Below, one piece after another: positions 7,480-15,424 of a stretch of DNA of 64,000 nt. Where the stretch lies: NCBI RefSeq assembly GCF_010548275.1, contig NZ_JAAGLT010000008.1:62001-126000 (forward strand). Reading direction: 5' to 3'. Source of the stretch: Streptomyces sp. SID12488. Its GTDB lineage: Bacteria > Actinomycetota > Actinomycetes > Streptomycetales > Streptomycetaceae. The notes beneath the pieces were generated by a model. The model saw only the letters and a program-made list of their open reading frames with translations, was not told the DNA's origin and did not search any database. Made by a program: the position numbers and the translations under genes. How positions within the stretch are numbered: position 1 is the stretch's first letter; each line of letters opens with the position of its first letter.

Positions 7480-7662
7480 TCACAGGATCGGCCGGTTCTG
7501 GGGTTTTCTGCGAGAGCCTGAGAGTAGTAGCGCAGCCTCGCCGGCTCGGCGGGTCACGGTCGCGACGGTCCGCCCCGAGCTGTCTCGAACGTGGATGTCC
7601 ACCAGCTCACCGCAGCGGGTCACGGTCACGGTGCCCCCGTCGCCGGTTGTCATGGTCACCAT
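7480..7662 (-). CDS. Small hypothetical phage protein
   Basis: A 60-residue protein rich in Val, Thr and Arg (MVTMTTGDGGTVTVTRCGEL, DIHVRDSSGRTVATVTRR), probably a small beta-sheet fold. It overlaps the end of the sigma-like gene by seven bases, which implies coupled translation as the next gene of that operon. Similar tiny proteins follow regulator genes in actinophages, but the role is unknown. The C-terminal QNRPIL has no notable feature. Confidence 0.45.
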   Translation of the reverse strand: MVTMTTGDGGTVTVTRCGELVDIHVRDSSGRTVATVTRRAGEAALLLSGSRRKPQNRPIL

Positions 7663-8459
7663 GTGCGCGCACCAGCTCGGTACAGCTCGGCAAACCGAGT
7701 CTTGCCCTTGAATCGGGTTCTCTTGACCTGGTCAACGGTCACGCCCATGTCGTCGGCAAGCAGCGCATCCGGACCGTCCCCGAAGTGAGGGACGGGAGTT
7801 ATCCCGTGGTCCGCCTTGAGTACGTGGCGCTGCCGTTCGGACAGCAGACCCAACGAGCGGTGCACCTGGTCCCGGATCACCTCCCGGCGGTGCGATGCCA
7901 CATCGGACGCGCTCACCAACTCGGCGGGGGCTTCCATCTCGCCCGCCACCACGTCCCCGAGCGTCACGCCCGGACCCAACAGAGGGCCACTGAACGGCCG
8001 GTCCAACGAATCGAGACCGAGCCAGGAAAGCCGTGCCGCTCGCGCAAGCTCGGGGCTCATCTTGTCGCTCCCCATGGCGTCCGTGGTCGCTATTCGCTCG
8101 GCGTCGTACGGGTCACCACCGGCCTTTGTAATGGCGTCCTCGAAAGCCTTGGAAACGCGAGTGGCGACACCGGGGCGGATGGCTTCCCGCCGGGCATCTT
8201 CCATGGACCGAGTCACAGCACGGTCAATGTGCGCCATGAACTGTGCAGGTTCGGTTCCGGTAAAGGTGCCGATTGCCTGCCACACCGTGATACGCCCGGT
8301 TTGGGTCAGATCATCAATCAAATCGCTGTCGCCGTTGATTCCGGCTATCTTCCGCCCTCGGGCAGAAACAAGCGCTTCGGTCTCGCGTATTACTGCGGTC
8401 ACCGCGTCAAGGTCGTTTTCCTTCGCGGCGGAAATCTGGTCATGGGTGAGCTGAGTCAA
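7656..8459 (-). CDS. Phage sigma-factor-like DNA-binding protein
   Basis: A 267-residue protein from a proposed TTG start at 8459. Its central part, SDLIDDLTQTGRITVWQAIG and FMAHIDRAVTRSMEDARREA, follows sigma-70 region 2 layout. The end, LGLLSERQRHVLKADHGI followed by DALLADDMGVTVDQVKRTRF, has the helix pattern of region 4.2. Streptomyces phages often encode such sigma-like proteins in the early region. The start is uncertain: upstream codons overlap a repeated regulatory element and a terminator, so longer frames are unlikely. An ATC codon spaced well behind GGAGGGG is a further candidate. It probably directs phage transcription. Confidence 0.6.
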   Translation of the reverse strand: MTQLTHDQISAAKENDLDAVTAVIRETEALVSARGRKIAGINGDSDLIDDLTQTGRITVWQAIGTFTGTEPAQFMAHIDRAVTRSMEDARREAIRPGVATRVSKAFEDAITKAGGDPYDAERIATTDAMGSDKMSPELARAARLSWLGLDSLDRPFSGPLLGPGVTLGDVVAGEMEAPAELVSASDVASHRREVIRDQVHRSLGLLSERQRHVLKADHGITPVPHFGDGPDALLADDMGVTVDQVKRTRFKGKTRFAELYRAGARTW

Positions 8460-8497
8460 GGGGCACCGTTCCGGGTGGAAGATTTGGTTGCCCCTCC

Positions 8498-8517
8498 GTA
8501 GGGACGGAGGGTCTCCC
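8498..8517 (-). repeat. Copy 1 of the repeated GTAGGGACGG element
   Basis: GTAGGGACGGAGGGTCTCCC (plus strand) lies 39 bp upstream of the sigma-like gene. Closely related copies occur at 37021-37043, 37086-37108 and 39095-39114, all in the same orientation. CTCCGT/ACGGAG forms a small palindrome at this copy. Confidence 0.6.
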
Positions 8518-8591
8518 GGAACGGAGCGCGAGGGGTCGCCAAAGGGCCCTACGGCTCGAATGCAATGCGCCTTGCAAAAGGGCATGAAAAT

Positions 8592-8619
8592 GCCCCGTCC
8601 CGGATTAGCAGGACGGGGC
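8592..8619 (-). terminator. Intrinsic terminator with CATGCCC tail
   Basis: On the minus strand GCCCCGTCC and GGACGGGGC form a perfect 9-bp stem with a 10-base loop, followed by ATTTTCATGCCC. The same TTTTY-CATGCCC tail follows other prophage terminators. It ends the DNA polymerase transcript before the sigma-like gene. Confidence 0.7.
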
Positions 8620-8924
8620 TTGCGCATTGCCAAATCACTGCATGGCAACGAACTTATGGATATGCCAGCGGCACAACAAAGCACATAAGAGGGATGTATC
8701 TACTTGTATCGGTACTTAACTGGGAGATTGACGCACCAGCCGCAACGTTTTGTAACGCTCGGCCATCTCGTTACCTGAACTGATTGCACCGAGTGCGCAA
8801 TTGTGAAGGGGTGGCGGATACCGTCACCACTCCGTGATCCATGCGCGTGCAACTAAAGAGGAAACGGGCGCGTCGCTTGCCGGTTTTTCTCGATTACTCT
8901 GCGTGGGAAAATCACGGGGTGTGA
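8620..8924. other. Gene-free, relatively AT-rich stretch after the DNA polymerase gene
   Basis: No reading frame with coding character is seen on either strand. It contains an inverted repeat GTAACG (8752-8757) / CGTTAC (8769-8774) with an 11-base spacer that could be an operator, and several AT-rich tracts. It may be a long 3' untranslated region, a regulatory site or a small RNA. Confidence 0.4.
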
Positions 8925-10772
8925 CTAGTGGTCGGCCCCGTACAGCGAACCCCACGACCGACCACCTATCTCGGCTTCCGCATCGATGGGGACTCCGAAA
9001 ATCGGGAACGTCATGGCAGCCTCAAATTCGCGAGCAAATTCTTTGGCTTCTCGCTCGGGCACCGACGCCAATACTTCGTCATGGATAGGCAAGCGGCAGT
9101 ATTCGAGCAGCCCGGCCGATTCCATGTTCAGCATGGATTGCCCGAGGACGTCCCGTGCGGTGCTCTGGCACAGATAGTTCGTCACGGCGTATGTGCGGTC
9201 CCGGTCCAGCGGCAGCCGGCGACCGGTGACAGACACCAATACCATTCCCGTCTGGAAGGCTTCGCGCTGCCACCGGGAAGCCGCCCGGCGAATCTCCGGA
9301 TACACCCGGTCGTAAGCCCGGAACGCGCTTCGCACATCCTCGATGGGTGCACCCGTCTGCCGGGCAGTCGTCTCGGCTCCGCCACCGTAGATTTTCGACA
9401 GACCGACGCCCTTGCAGAGCTTTCGGTGAGCCTTGGTGAAGCTCTCGCCGAAAACGAGCCGCGCGGTGAAGTCGTGCAAGTCCTCACCCTTGGCGATTGC
9501 CTCTTTCATGCGCTTGACGTCGGCGAGGGCGGCGAGCACCCGCATTTCAACAGCCTTGAAGTCCGTTGAAACGATCACGTGTCCGGGGTCGGCGAGCAGA
9601 CACCGACGGATCATGAAATCGGAACTCGGGAGAGTCTGGAGTGCGGGGCGGGTGATCGACATGCGGCCGGTCCTCGCCTGTAGCGAGTTGATGAACGGGT
9701 GAACCCGGCCCGAGCCGTCCACGGTTTCCAGGAACGTCCGTGTGTACGCCTTGCGCCACTTCCCGGCCCGCTTGCTGCGGAGCACGGCGAGGGCGAGCGG
9801 GTTGGGCGTGCGGGTGTCGAGCGGCTGCCACTGCAACGACATGTCCGCGAGGGCGAGCAAGACGTTCTTGTCCACCTTCACGGACCCGCTCGCGGTGTGC
9901 TCGGTGAGCACTTCCCCCATGCCCGCGAACGCTTCGGCGAGTTGGGCCGTGCTGTTGACGTTGTCGACTCCGTACCGCCGGGCCCGGTCCGCGTACGTGC
10001 TCGCGTCCTCGCCCAACCGGCGGTCAAGGTCTGCGGTGTACTCCGTATCGAGCACCAGGCCCGTGCGCATCATCACGGCGCAGAGCCGAGCTATCTCGTG
10101 CTCGTACGTGACGAGCTGGTCCCGCACTTCCAGCCGGGCAAGCTCTCGCCGTAGCACCGGTTCGAGACGAGCCGTCAGGATCACGTCCAGCCCCGCGTAC
10201 AGGAGGTACGTCGGCTCTGTGAGCGGGATGCCCGCCCACCCTGTCTCTTTGGTGAGACCGAGGGAGCGGAACACTGCTGTGAGCCCGCTCTGTGTGTCCG
10301 GTGCCGCGGGGTCCACCCAGTGAGCGGAAAGCGGCTTCAACCCCGTTCCTATGCCGCCCTCTTGCGGCTGCCGCGGGTCGACCAGGCTTGCCAAAATGCG
10401 GGTATCGACCGTCCACGGTGCGAGATCTTCCAGCGGAATGCCCGCGTGCCGATCCAAAACCAACCAGTCGAACGCAGCGTTATGGATGAGCACTTGGCGG
10501 CAACGCTGGATTGCTTCCCGCGCGTACGACGCGAAGTAACCCCCACGCTCGTACAGCAATACCCACGCATCGTGTGCGTCCCCGAACTGGACGGTCCGGA
10601 GCCTGTAGCCGGGCGAGTAGATATCCAGCCCGGTTGTCTCGGTGTCCAGCGCGATCGGTCCCCGCTCTCGCGCCTGGTACAGCCATTCCCAAAACTTTTT
10701 CAGGTCCGCGGTGTCCTCGGGAACGTGGACCGTGACCCGCTCGCCGGCTATGTCATGGCGAAACTCGCGCAT
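8925..10772 (-). CDS. Family A DNA polymerase with 3'-5' exonuclease domain
   Basis: A 615-residue phage replicative polymerase related to DNA polymerase I. The N-terminal third is a proofreading exonuclease (ALDTETTGLDI near residue 42, FDWLVLDRH later). The polymerase domain shows motif A VSTDFKAVEMRVLAALADV, motif B HRKLCKGVGLSKIYGGGAE with its catalytic Arg/Lys helix, and motif C PIHDEVLAS carrying the second catalytic Asp. There is no 5'-3' exonuclease domain, as usual for phage forms. The ATG at 10772 follows GGGGGAGGA. It is downstream of primase-helicase in the replication block, separated from it by a terminator hairpin. Confidence 0.95.
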   Translation of the reverse strand: MREFRHDIAGERVTVHVPEDTADLKKFWEWLYQARERGPIALDTETTGLDIYSPGYRLRTVQFGDAHDAWVLLYERGGYFASYAREAIQRCRQVLIHNAAFDWLVLDRHAGIPLEDLAPWTVDTRILASLVDPRQPQEGGIGTGLKPLSAHWVDPAAPDTQSGLTAVFRSLGLTKETGWAGIPLTEPTYLLYAGLDVILTARLEPVLRRELARLEVRDQLVTYEHEIARLCAVMMRTGLVLDTEYTADLDRRLGEDASTYADRARRYGVDNVNSTAQLAEAFAGMGEVLTEHTASGSVKVDKNVLLALADMSLQWQPLDTRTPNPLALAVLRSKRAGKWRKAYTRTFLETVDGSGRVHPFINSLQARTGRMSITRPALQTLPSSDFMIRRCLLADPGHVIVSTDFKAVEMRVLAALADVKRMKEAIAKGEDLHDFTARLVFGESFTKAHRKLCKGVGLSKIYGGGAETTARQTGAPIEDVRSAFRAYDRVYPEIRRAASRWQREAFQTGMVLVSVTGRRLPLDRDRTYAVTNYLCQSTARDVLGQSMLNMESAGLLEYCRLPIHDEVLASVPEREAKEFAREFEAAMTFPIFGVPIDAEAEIGGRSWGSLYGADH

Positions 10773-10791
10773 TCCTCCCCCTAAAACAAAA

Positions 10792-10824
10792 CGGGCCGCC
10801 CACCGGAATTAGGTGGACGACCCG
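10792..10824 (-). terminator. Intrinsic terminator between primase-helicase and polymerase
   Basis: On the minus strand an imperfect 13-bp stem (CGGGTCGTCCACC with GGTGGGCGGCCCG) is followed directly by TTTTGTTTT and then the polymerase ribosome site. Confidence 0.65.
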
Positions 10825-10840
10825 CGTAAATGGTCAGTGA

Positions 10841-13276
10841 TCAGCTTCCGAAGATTCCCGGACCGGCAACATCCGGGCTTTCGTCGGCAGCGCGGAGACC
10901 GACCAGAGCGATTCCCAGCATGGTCTTTCGGCGAGACACCCCGCGCTCTTCCATGGCGTCGTAAAAGGTGCGCCGAGTCCAGCGCTCGCGAGCCGGAAGG
11001 TTCTCGGCTTCGCACCACTCCAAATAGGTGTTAAACGCTTCGGTCCCGTTCATCACCTGGTCGTCGTCGGTGCGCTCCAAGACCCCCGGAAAGAAGCCGG
11101 CGAGCTGGTCCGACGTCTCGCGGTACTCGCGGCTTGCACCTGTGATGACCTGCGGGTCTTGCAGCCCGCCCGCGTACCACTGGACGGAGCCGCGTACGGC
11201 CCACGCTGCGATGCCCTCGGCTTCCGCCAACAGGCGCACGTCTAGCGAGTGGTCCCGCTCATGGGGTGCGAAAAAACGCACGAAAGGCAGCAACTTGACG
11301 CGTCGCCAAAGCCCCTCGTCCTGTGACTTGAACTTGGGCTTGTGGTTCGTGGCGAGCAACAGGAGAAAGCTCGGCTTGAACTCGAAGAACTCACGGCGGA
11401 GATAGCGGGCACTGATCATGTCCTTACCGGTGACCCGCTTCAAGATTGCTTCGGACATGGGTGCCCCGCTCTCACCCTCGGACGCCATGACGAGCCGAGC
11501 ACCGCGGAGCGAGGCAATATCGTTCGGAATTCCGCCGCTCGCTTTTGCCTCGAACGTGGCGAACGGCGTGGTCTTGCTGATAGCCCGGAACACGGCCGTG
11601 AGAGTGTCCACCAGAACGCTCTTACCGTTCGCCCCCTTCCCCCACATGACCGCAAAGGCTTGTTCCGTGACGTGCCCGGTGATCCCGTAGCCGATGAGCC
11701 GCTGAATGTAGGCGGGCATGTCCGGCATGCCGGGGAAGATCTCGGCGAGGAAGGATTCCCACCGTGGGCACTCGGCTTCGGGCCGGTAGTCGATATCCAG
11801 TCCGTACGTCAGCATGTCGCGCATTTCGTGCGGACGGACATGCCCCGTGCGGAGATCAACCACACCGTTGCGGAACGCGAGCAGATCGGGCCGGTTGTCG
11901 AAATCCACGGCTTCCACACGGACCATGGGCACCGACCGAAGTTCCGTCATGAGCGCGTCTATTCGGCTCGTCATGGTGAACCCGCGGGCGGCTTGCGTCT
12001 GCCCGGCGAGGACGAGCGCGGCCCCCATACGGTGGATCTCCTGCCGTACGCGGGTGTCAGAGCGCACCCACACCGAGCCGTCCCACGAATAGAAGCCGAG
12101 CCCCGGCGCGTACCGGATGCGTCCCCCGCACCAGGCGACGAGCGCGTGAGCGTTCATCGCGTCGGACTCGCCGAGCTGTCCCACCAGGCGGGCAAGGATC
12201 TCCGCGGCTTCGGCCCCCTGGTCGCGCGTCACGGTGTCGGCCCCGGTGCGCTCGGCAAGCTCGGCGGACCGTGCTTCGGCTTCCGCATCGGCGGTGTCGC
12301 GAACGGGCTTCGCTGCCTTGACTGCACGGTGCAGCTCGGGCGCGAACCGCTCGGGGTCCCGCTCGCGCCATGCGGTCAAGTCGTCGCCCTCGCGGGGCAG
12401 TTCGAGCCGTAGCGCGTTCACGCCGTGTCCGGCCAGACCCGCAGCGAGCCGAGCAGAGAAGCCGTTGCCCGCCGTATCGGCGTCCCCGGCGAGGATGACG
12501 AGCGAGTCCCGCAGACCCTCGGCGAGTTCGGCAACCAGCTCGGGCGAGCCGGCGAGTGCAGCCCCCCGAATCGCCACGGCGTCATAGCCGCACGCAACAG
12601 CGGTGAGCGCGTCCCCCGGTCCCTCGCAGACCAGGACCGTCCCGTATCCCCCAGCACCGCGGAACACCCCGAACGGGGACCAGCGGTGACCGCGTGGATT
12701 GATCAGAGACAGCCACCGTGCCGGGCACTGCCCGGAAAGGTCCCTCCCCTGTAGCCCTCGCGCTATCCCGTCGAACCCGTACAGGGGCACGGTCACGCGA
12801 GGGTGCGTCCGGTACTGGCGAGAGAGGTAGGGGAAGCCGTCGCCTTGGTCGCCCTGGTCCACGCCGATCCGAAGTTCTGCGGCGGTCTCCAGGTCGAGGC
12901 CGAACCGGTCGGCGAGGTAGGCCCGAGCCTTCCCGGCCCACTCGGCGGAGTAGTCCCCGAGAGCTGCCGACGTTCGGTCGGTGTACGCGGCGAGCCCGGC
13001 GACCAGTCGCGCGGGGACCAGCTCGGGACGCTCGGCGGACACCGTGGCACCGGGGCCCGTCACGTCGAACAGATCGGACCAGGACAGCCGTACCGCTGTG
13101 ATGACGTCCTCGGTGCGGCAGCCGGCCCGGCACGTGATCCGAACCTTGTTGTCCTCGCCGCGCCATATGCGCAAGCTCGGGCGCGAGTCCTGGTGTCCGG
13201 GGCAGAGCGCGGAGTATCCGCCGTCCTGGTGCTCGTCGGCGGAGCCGAAGCGCGAGAGCAGATCAGCGAACAGCAC
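10841..13276 (-). CDS. Primase-helicase (CHC2-like zinc finger, TOPRIM, SF3/P4-type ATPase)
   Basis: An 811-residue replication protein. The N-terminus has a primase zinc finger (CPGHQDSRPSLRI then CRAGC). A TOPRIM region follows (VLVCEGPGDALTAVACGYDA and LVILAGDADTAGNG). The C-terminal half is a phage/plasmid P4-type helicase: Walker A GKGANGKSVLVD, Walker B-like ARLVMASEGESG, and the sensor region FLLLLATNHKPKF. It primes and unwinds DNA for the adjacent polymerase. The GTG start at 13276 follows GGGGGTGG and overlaps the stop of the upstream nuclease gene; longer ATG frames run through that gene and are unlikely. Confidence 0.9.
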   Translation of the reverse strand: MLFADLLSRFGSADEHQDGGYSALCPGHQDSRPSLRIWRGEDNKVRITCRAGCRTEDVITAVRLSWSDLFDVTGPGATVSAERPELVPARLVAGLAAYTDRTSAALGDYSAEWAGKARAYLADRFGLDLETAAELRIGVDQGDQGDGFPYLSRQYRTHPRVTVPLYGFDGIARGLQGRDLSGQCPARWLSLINPRGHRWSPFGVFRGAGGYGTVLVCEGPGDALTAVACGYDAVAIRGAALAGSPELVAELAEGLRDSLVILAGDADTAGNGFSARLAAGLAGHGVNALRLELPREGDDLTAWRERDPERFAPELHRAVKAAKPVRDTADAEAEARSAELAERTGADTVTRDQGAEAAEILARLVGQLGESDAMNAHALVAWCGGRIRYAPGLGFYSWDGSVWVRSDTRVRQEIHRMGAALVLAGQTQAARGFTMTSRIDALMTELRSVPMVRVEAVDFDNRPDLLAFRNGVVDLRTGHVRPHEMRDMLTYGLDIDYRPEAECPRWESFLAEIFPGMPDMPAYIQRLIGYGITGHVTEQAFAVMWGKGANGKSVLVDTLTAVFRAISKTTPFATFEAKASGGIPNDIASLRGARLVMASEGESGAPMSEAILKRVTGKDMISARYLRREFFEFKPSFLLLLATNHKPKFKSQDEGLWRRVKLLPFVRFFAPHERDHSLDVRLLAEAEGIAAWAVRGSVQWYAGGLQDPQVITGASREYRETSDQLAGFFPGVLERTDDDQVMNGTEAFNTYLEWCEAENLPARERWTRRTFYDAMEERGVSRRKTMLGIALVGLRAADESPDVAGPGIFGS

Positions 13277-13784
13277 GACCAGCCACCCCCGCCCGTATGT
13301 CGGCGAGTAGCCGCGCGAACCGCTCAACATCGGTCGTCAGATACCAGCGGCCCGAGTCGAGACCCCGCAGCGAAGCGGTGAACCCGTACCGGTCGCACAT
13401 GTCCCGCGAGGACAGCCCGAGCGCTGTACGTGTCCGGGTCCACGTACGTACGTCAAAATGCACACGTCCCGAGCGGACCCCGAGCCCGCGCACCTTGTGC
13501 ACGACCACGCCATACGGGAAGCCCGCATGCACGGCTTCCACTCGGGCTTGCCGAAGCCACGTCGGTACGGCGGGACTCCGCACGTCCTTACATTCGAGAA
13601 TGAACGGGGCAGCGTGCACGTCCCCGATATCGCGTGCGCCTTCCTGCGCGGGTCTGCGGACGTTCATGCCGTCGAACGGGTCGCGGAACACCCCGTTGCC
13701 GTCGACCAGGTCAAGGAAAGCGTTAAGGAAGTTCCGCACTGCGGATTCCCACATGGTCCCGCGCGCCTTGTTCGGGTTAGCCAT
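13263..13784 (-). CDS. PD-(D/E)XK nuclease, Holliday-junction-resolvase-like
   Basis: A 173-residue protein from MANPNKAR. The core GARDIGDVHAAPFILECKD has the Asp...Glu-x-Lys arrangement of PD-(D/E)XK nucleases, after an N-terminal helix KARGTMWESAVRNFLNAF that carries the extra Glu seen in this superfamily. Phage proteins of this type resolve branched DNA during replication and packaging. The C-terminus overlaps the primase-helicase start and the N-terminus is overlapped by the small gene at 13777, so this is a tightly coupled replication operon. Confidence 0.7.
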   Translation of the reverse strand: MANPNKARGTMWESAVRNFLNAFLDLVDGNGVFRDPFDGMNVRRPAQEGARDIGDVHAAPFILECKDVRSPAVPTWLRQARVEAVHAGFPYGVVVHKVRGLGVRSGRVHFDVRTWTRTRTALGLSSRDMCDRYGFTASLRGLDSGRWYLTTDVERFARLLADIRAGVAGRAVR

Positions 13785-13962
13785 GGTCGGCCCCCTGGTG
13801 GACGCGTGCACCACGTGCCACGGCGTGAGCGGCTGCCGCGAGGTAGCGCAGCCAGTCCGCCCGAGTCATCCATCCGGCCCGGAGTCGAAGCGTGTCGCCC
13901 CGCCCGAGCTGCCGCACGTCCCCAAGTGCCGGGGCACGTTCGGCAGTTATCTCAAGTTCCAT
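13777..13962 (-). CDS. Small hypothetical protein of the replication operon
   Basis: A 61-residue protein starting MELEITAERAP, with the segment LRLRAGWMTRADWLRYLAAA and several histidines near the end. The start at 13962 lies just after a terminator hairpin and behind a GGGGGGACC site. It overlaps the nuclease gene start by eight bases. No domain is recognised. Confidence 0.5.
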   Translation of the reverse strand: MELEITAERAPALGDVRQLGRGDTLRLRAGWMTRADWLRYLAAAAHAVARGARVHQGADHG

Positions 13963-13980
13963 TGGTCCCCCCACACAGCA

Positions 13981-14016
13981 AAGGGCCGGACAACCCGTAT
14001 CGGTCGCCCGGCCCTT
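13981..14016 (-). terminator. Hairpin between the 14031 and 13962 genes
   Basis: AAGGGCCGG (13981-13989) pairs perfectly with CCGGCCCTT (14008-14016). On the minus strand it is followed by TTTGC and then the start of the 61-residue gene. Confidence 0.6.
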
Positions 14017-14030
14017 GCCTGGTCTGTTGC

Positions 14031-14312
14031 TTAAACGCGCTCGTCCGTCACGCTCGGAATGATGAGCCGGACGTGTTCGGCGGAAATCCACTCCTTACGG
14101 AGAGAGCGACGCTTGGTGAAACCCGACTCCACCCCGGTCGGCTGGACTCGCAGCATGGCGCGCAAGCGTCCGTCCACAAGCCGCGTAGTCACCTTGTCAA
14201 CCACGGCATCCGTGAGGCGCACGCGGTTTCCCTGCCGTGCCGCGTAGGCCACCAGGTCACCCCGGTAAACCTCCTCGCCCGCGTAATCGGTAACGACCCC
14301 CCGCTTACCCAT
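14031..14312 (-). CDS. Hypothetical phage protein
   Basis: A 93-residue basic protein rich in beta-strand patterns (VVTDYAGEEVYRGDLVAYAA, MLRVQPTGVESGFTK). AAGGAGG lies upstream of the ATG at 14312. Its start overlaps the end of the methyltransferase C-terminal frame by eight bases, so it is translationally linked to it. An association with the DNA-modification block is possible but not shown. Confidence 0.5.
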   Translation of the reverse strand: MGKRGVVTDYAGEEVYRGDLVAYAARQGNRVRLTDAVVDKVTTRLVDGRLRAMLRVQPTGVESGFTKRRSLRKEWISAEHVRLIIPSVTDERV

Positions 14313-15105
14313 CCGTCTTTCCCTCCTTGTGATTCAGCAAATGCAGATACGCCGTGAACGCCTGTTGCGACACGACACCGTTACCGGCTGCCTTTAGCTG
14401 CCTGGCACGGTTGAGTCCCGGAATGTGAGTGATCCAGCCCCGCGGCAACCCCATGAGCCATTCCGCAAAAACGGACGAGAGCCGACGACCGCCACGGGGG
14501 CCGAACTCCACCGGAATCGGAGCCGGCGAGCCCATGACGGTTTCCCAGCGGTGTACTGCGGGCCCAAACTCGGCCCACCATTCCGGCGGGGAATGGAAAG
14601 CCCCGGGGGTTTCCTCGGCAACTTCCGGGTCAACGGGCAGAAGGAACGAAACCTCGTCATCGAGTGTCGGCCCATGCCCGCCCTCGCGGCGCTTGTCCGG
14701 ATGCTGCGGGGCACCATTGGTCCCCAAATTGGCCGTGGGTGTCTTGAAAAGCCGTGTTGCACGGTCCTTGTCGAAAAGCCTTGCCACCGCGGTAACGAGA
14801 TCCTGCCCGCCGCTTCCCTGTCTCCCGTCTCGCGCGAAATCCGGACCCTTAGACGCGTCGGATGCCAACGGAGTCGGTAGCAGGGGTAGCGATGCAGAAC
14901 CATCGATCTCTATGGTGGGCGGCTCCAGTTGCGGACGCGCGGAAGCAACACCATCGCGCGTCGTACCCGCTCGCGGCCAATCCCGCGAGTACGTGCGCCA
15001 AGCCCCGGTTTCGGATGGCGGATACGTTCTCCAAGAAAAGGAGCCGTGGTCGAAGAACGCGAACGGCCCCGAGGACGCTTTCCCAAATACCCGACCTCTC
15101 GCCAT
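14305..15105 (-). CDS. C-terminal part of a DNA cytosine-5 methyltransferase in a second frame
   Basis: A 266-residue frame starting MARGRVFGKASSG behind GGGG. It contains FSWRTYPPSETGAWRTYSRD and WPRAGTTRDGVA, then LLPTPLASDASKG, a motif arrangement found in phage cytosine methyltransferases. It ends with the target-recognition side EFGPAVHRWETVMG, SVFAEWLMGLPRGWIT and motif X, LKAAGNGVVSQQAF. It lacks motif I and the catalytic PCQ, which are encoded in the overlapping frame 14849-15361. The two frames overlap by about 257 bp and both look conserved there. They may be two subunits of a split enzyme, like M.AquI, or be joined by frameshifting, or be a broken gene. Confidence 0.6.
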   Translation of the reverse strand: MARGRVFGKASSGPFAFFDHGSFSWRTYPPSETGAWRTYSRDWPRAGTTRDGVASARPQLEPPTIEIDGSASLPLLPTPLASDASKGPDFARDGRQGSGGQDLVTAVARLFDKDRATRLFKTPTANLGTNGAPQHPDKRREGGHGPTLDDEVSFLLPVDPEVAEETPGAFHSPPEWWAEFGPAVHRWETVMGSPAPIPVEFGPRGGRRLSSVFAEWLMGLPRGWITHIPGLNRARQLKAAGNGVVSQQAFTAYLHLLNHKEGKTDG

Positions 15106-15361
15106 GAATCCCCGCCCGCTTCCCCGCATTGCTGATGTCCTGGCAGGGAAACCCCGCCGTGATGATGTCCACCTTTCCCGCGAGGGTGGACCAGTCGAAT
15201 TCGGTAATGTCCCCGATGTTCGGTGCGTGCGGGTAGCGGGTCGCGAGGATCAGGGACGCGTACGGGTCGATTTCCGCAACGTATTTGATCCTGTCGCCGG
15301 TCAGAGCCTCGACAGCCCGCCCGATTCCGCCGTAACCGGCGCACAGTTCTAGAATTGCTAT
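14849..15361 (-). CDS. N-terminal catalytic part of a DNA cytosine-5 methyltransferase, non-canonical start
   Basis: The frame carries motif I (LELCAGYGGIG), the catalytic motif IV AGFPCQDISNAG, motif VI LFLENVSA and motif VIII-like GAAHHRDRWFCIA, then stops. No ATG, GTG or TTG occurs between the preceding in-frame stop and motif I. The first GTG (15172) would delete the SAM-binding motif. An ATA at 15361 lies seven bases after GGGGGAG and is the best-placed initiator; ATT at 15355 is another. As drawn the product has 170 residues and needs the second frame (14305-15105) to be a complete enzyme. Phages use such enzymes to protect DNA from host restriction. Confidence 0.6.
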   Translation of the reverse strand: MAILELCAGYGGIGRAVEALTGDRIKYVAEIDPYASLILATRYPHAPNIGDITEFDWSTLAGKVDIITAGFPCQDISNAGKRAGIHGERSGIWESVLGAVRVLRPRLLFLENVSAIRNRGLAHVLAGLAASGYDARWCCFRASATGAAHHRDRWFCIATPATDSVGIRRV

Positions 15362-15381
15362 GTGATTTCTCCCCCATTGAA

Positions 15382-15409
15382 GGGGCCCCGAGAACGTCTC
15401 GGAGCCCCC
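15382..15409 (-). terminator. Hairpin between directionality factor and methyltransferase genes
   Basis: GGGGCCCCGAGA and TCTCGGAGCCCC form a 12-bp stem with one mismatch and a very short loop. On the minus strand TT follows and then the ribosome site of the methyltransferase. Confidence 0.55.
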
Positions 15410-15424
15410 TAGCCGGCCGCCCGG

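Noticed and set aside
10320..12412. Several long plus-strand frames across the polymerase and primase-helicase genes
   Set aside because: They lie opposite genes with unmistakable catalytic motifs and show no domains.
14910..15377. Open minus-strand frame starting MGEKSHSNSRT upstream of the methyltransferase
   Set aside because: It is Arg/Gly-rich with no domain character. The methyltransferase motifs are in another frame of the same DNA, so this is a shadow frame.
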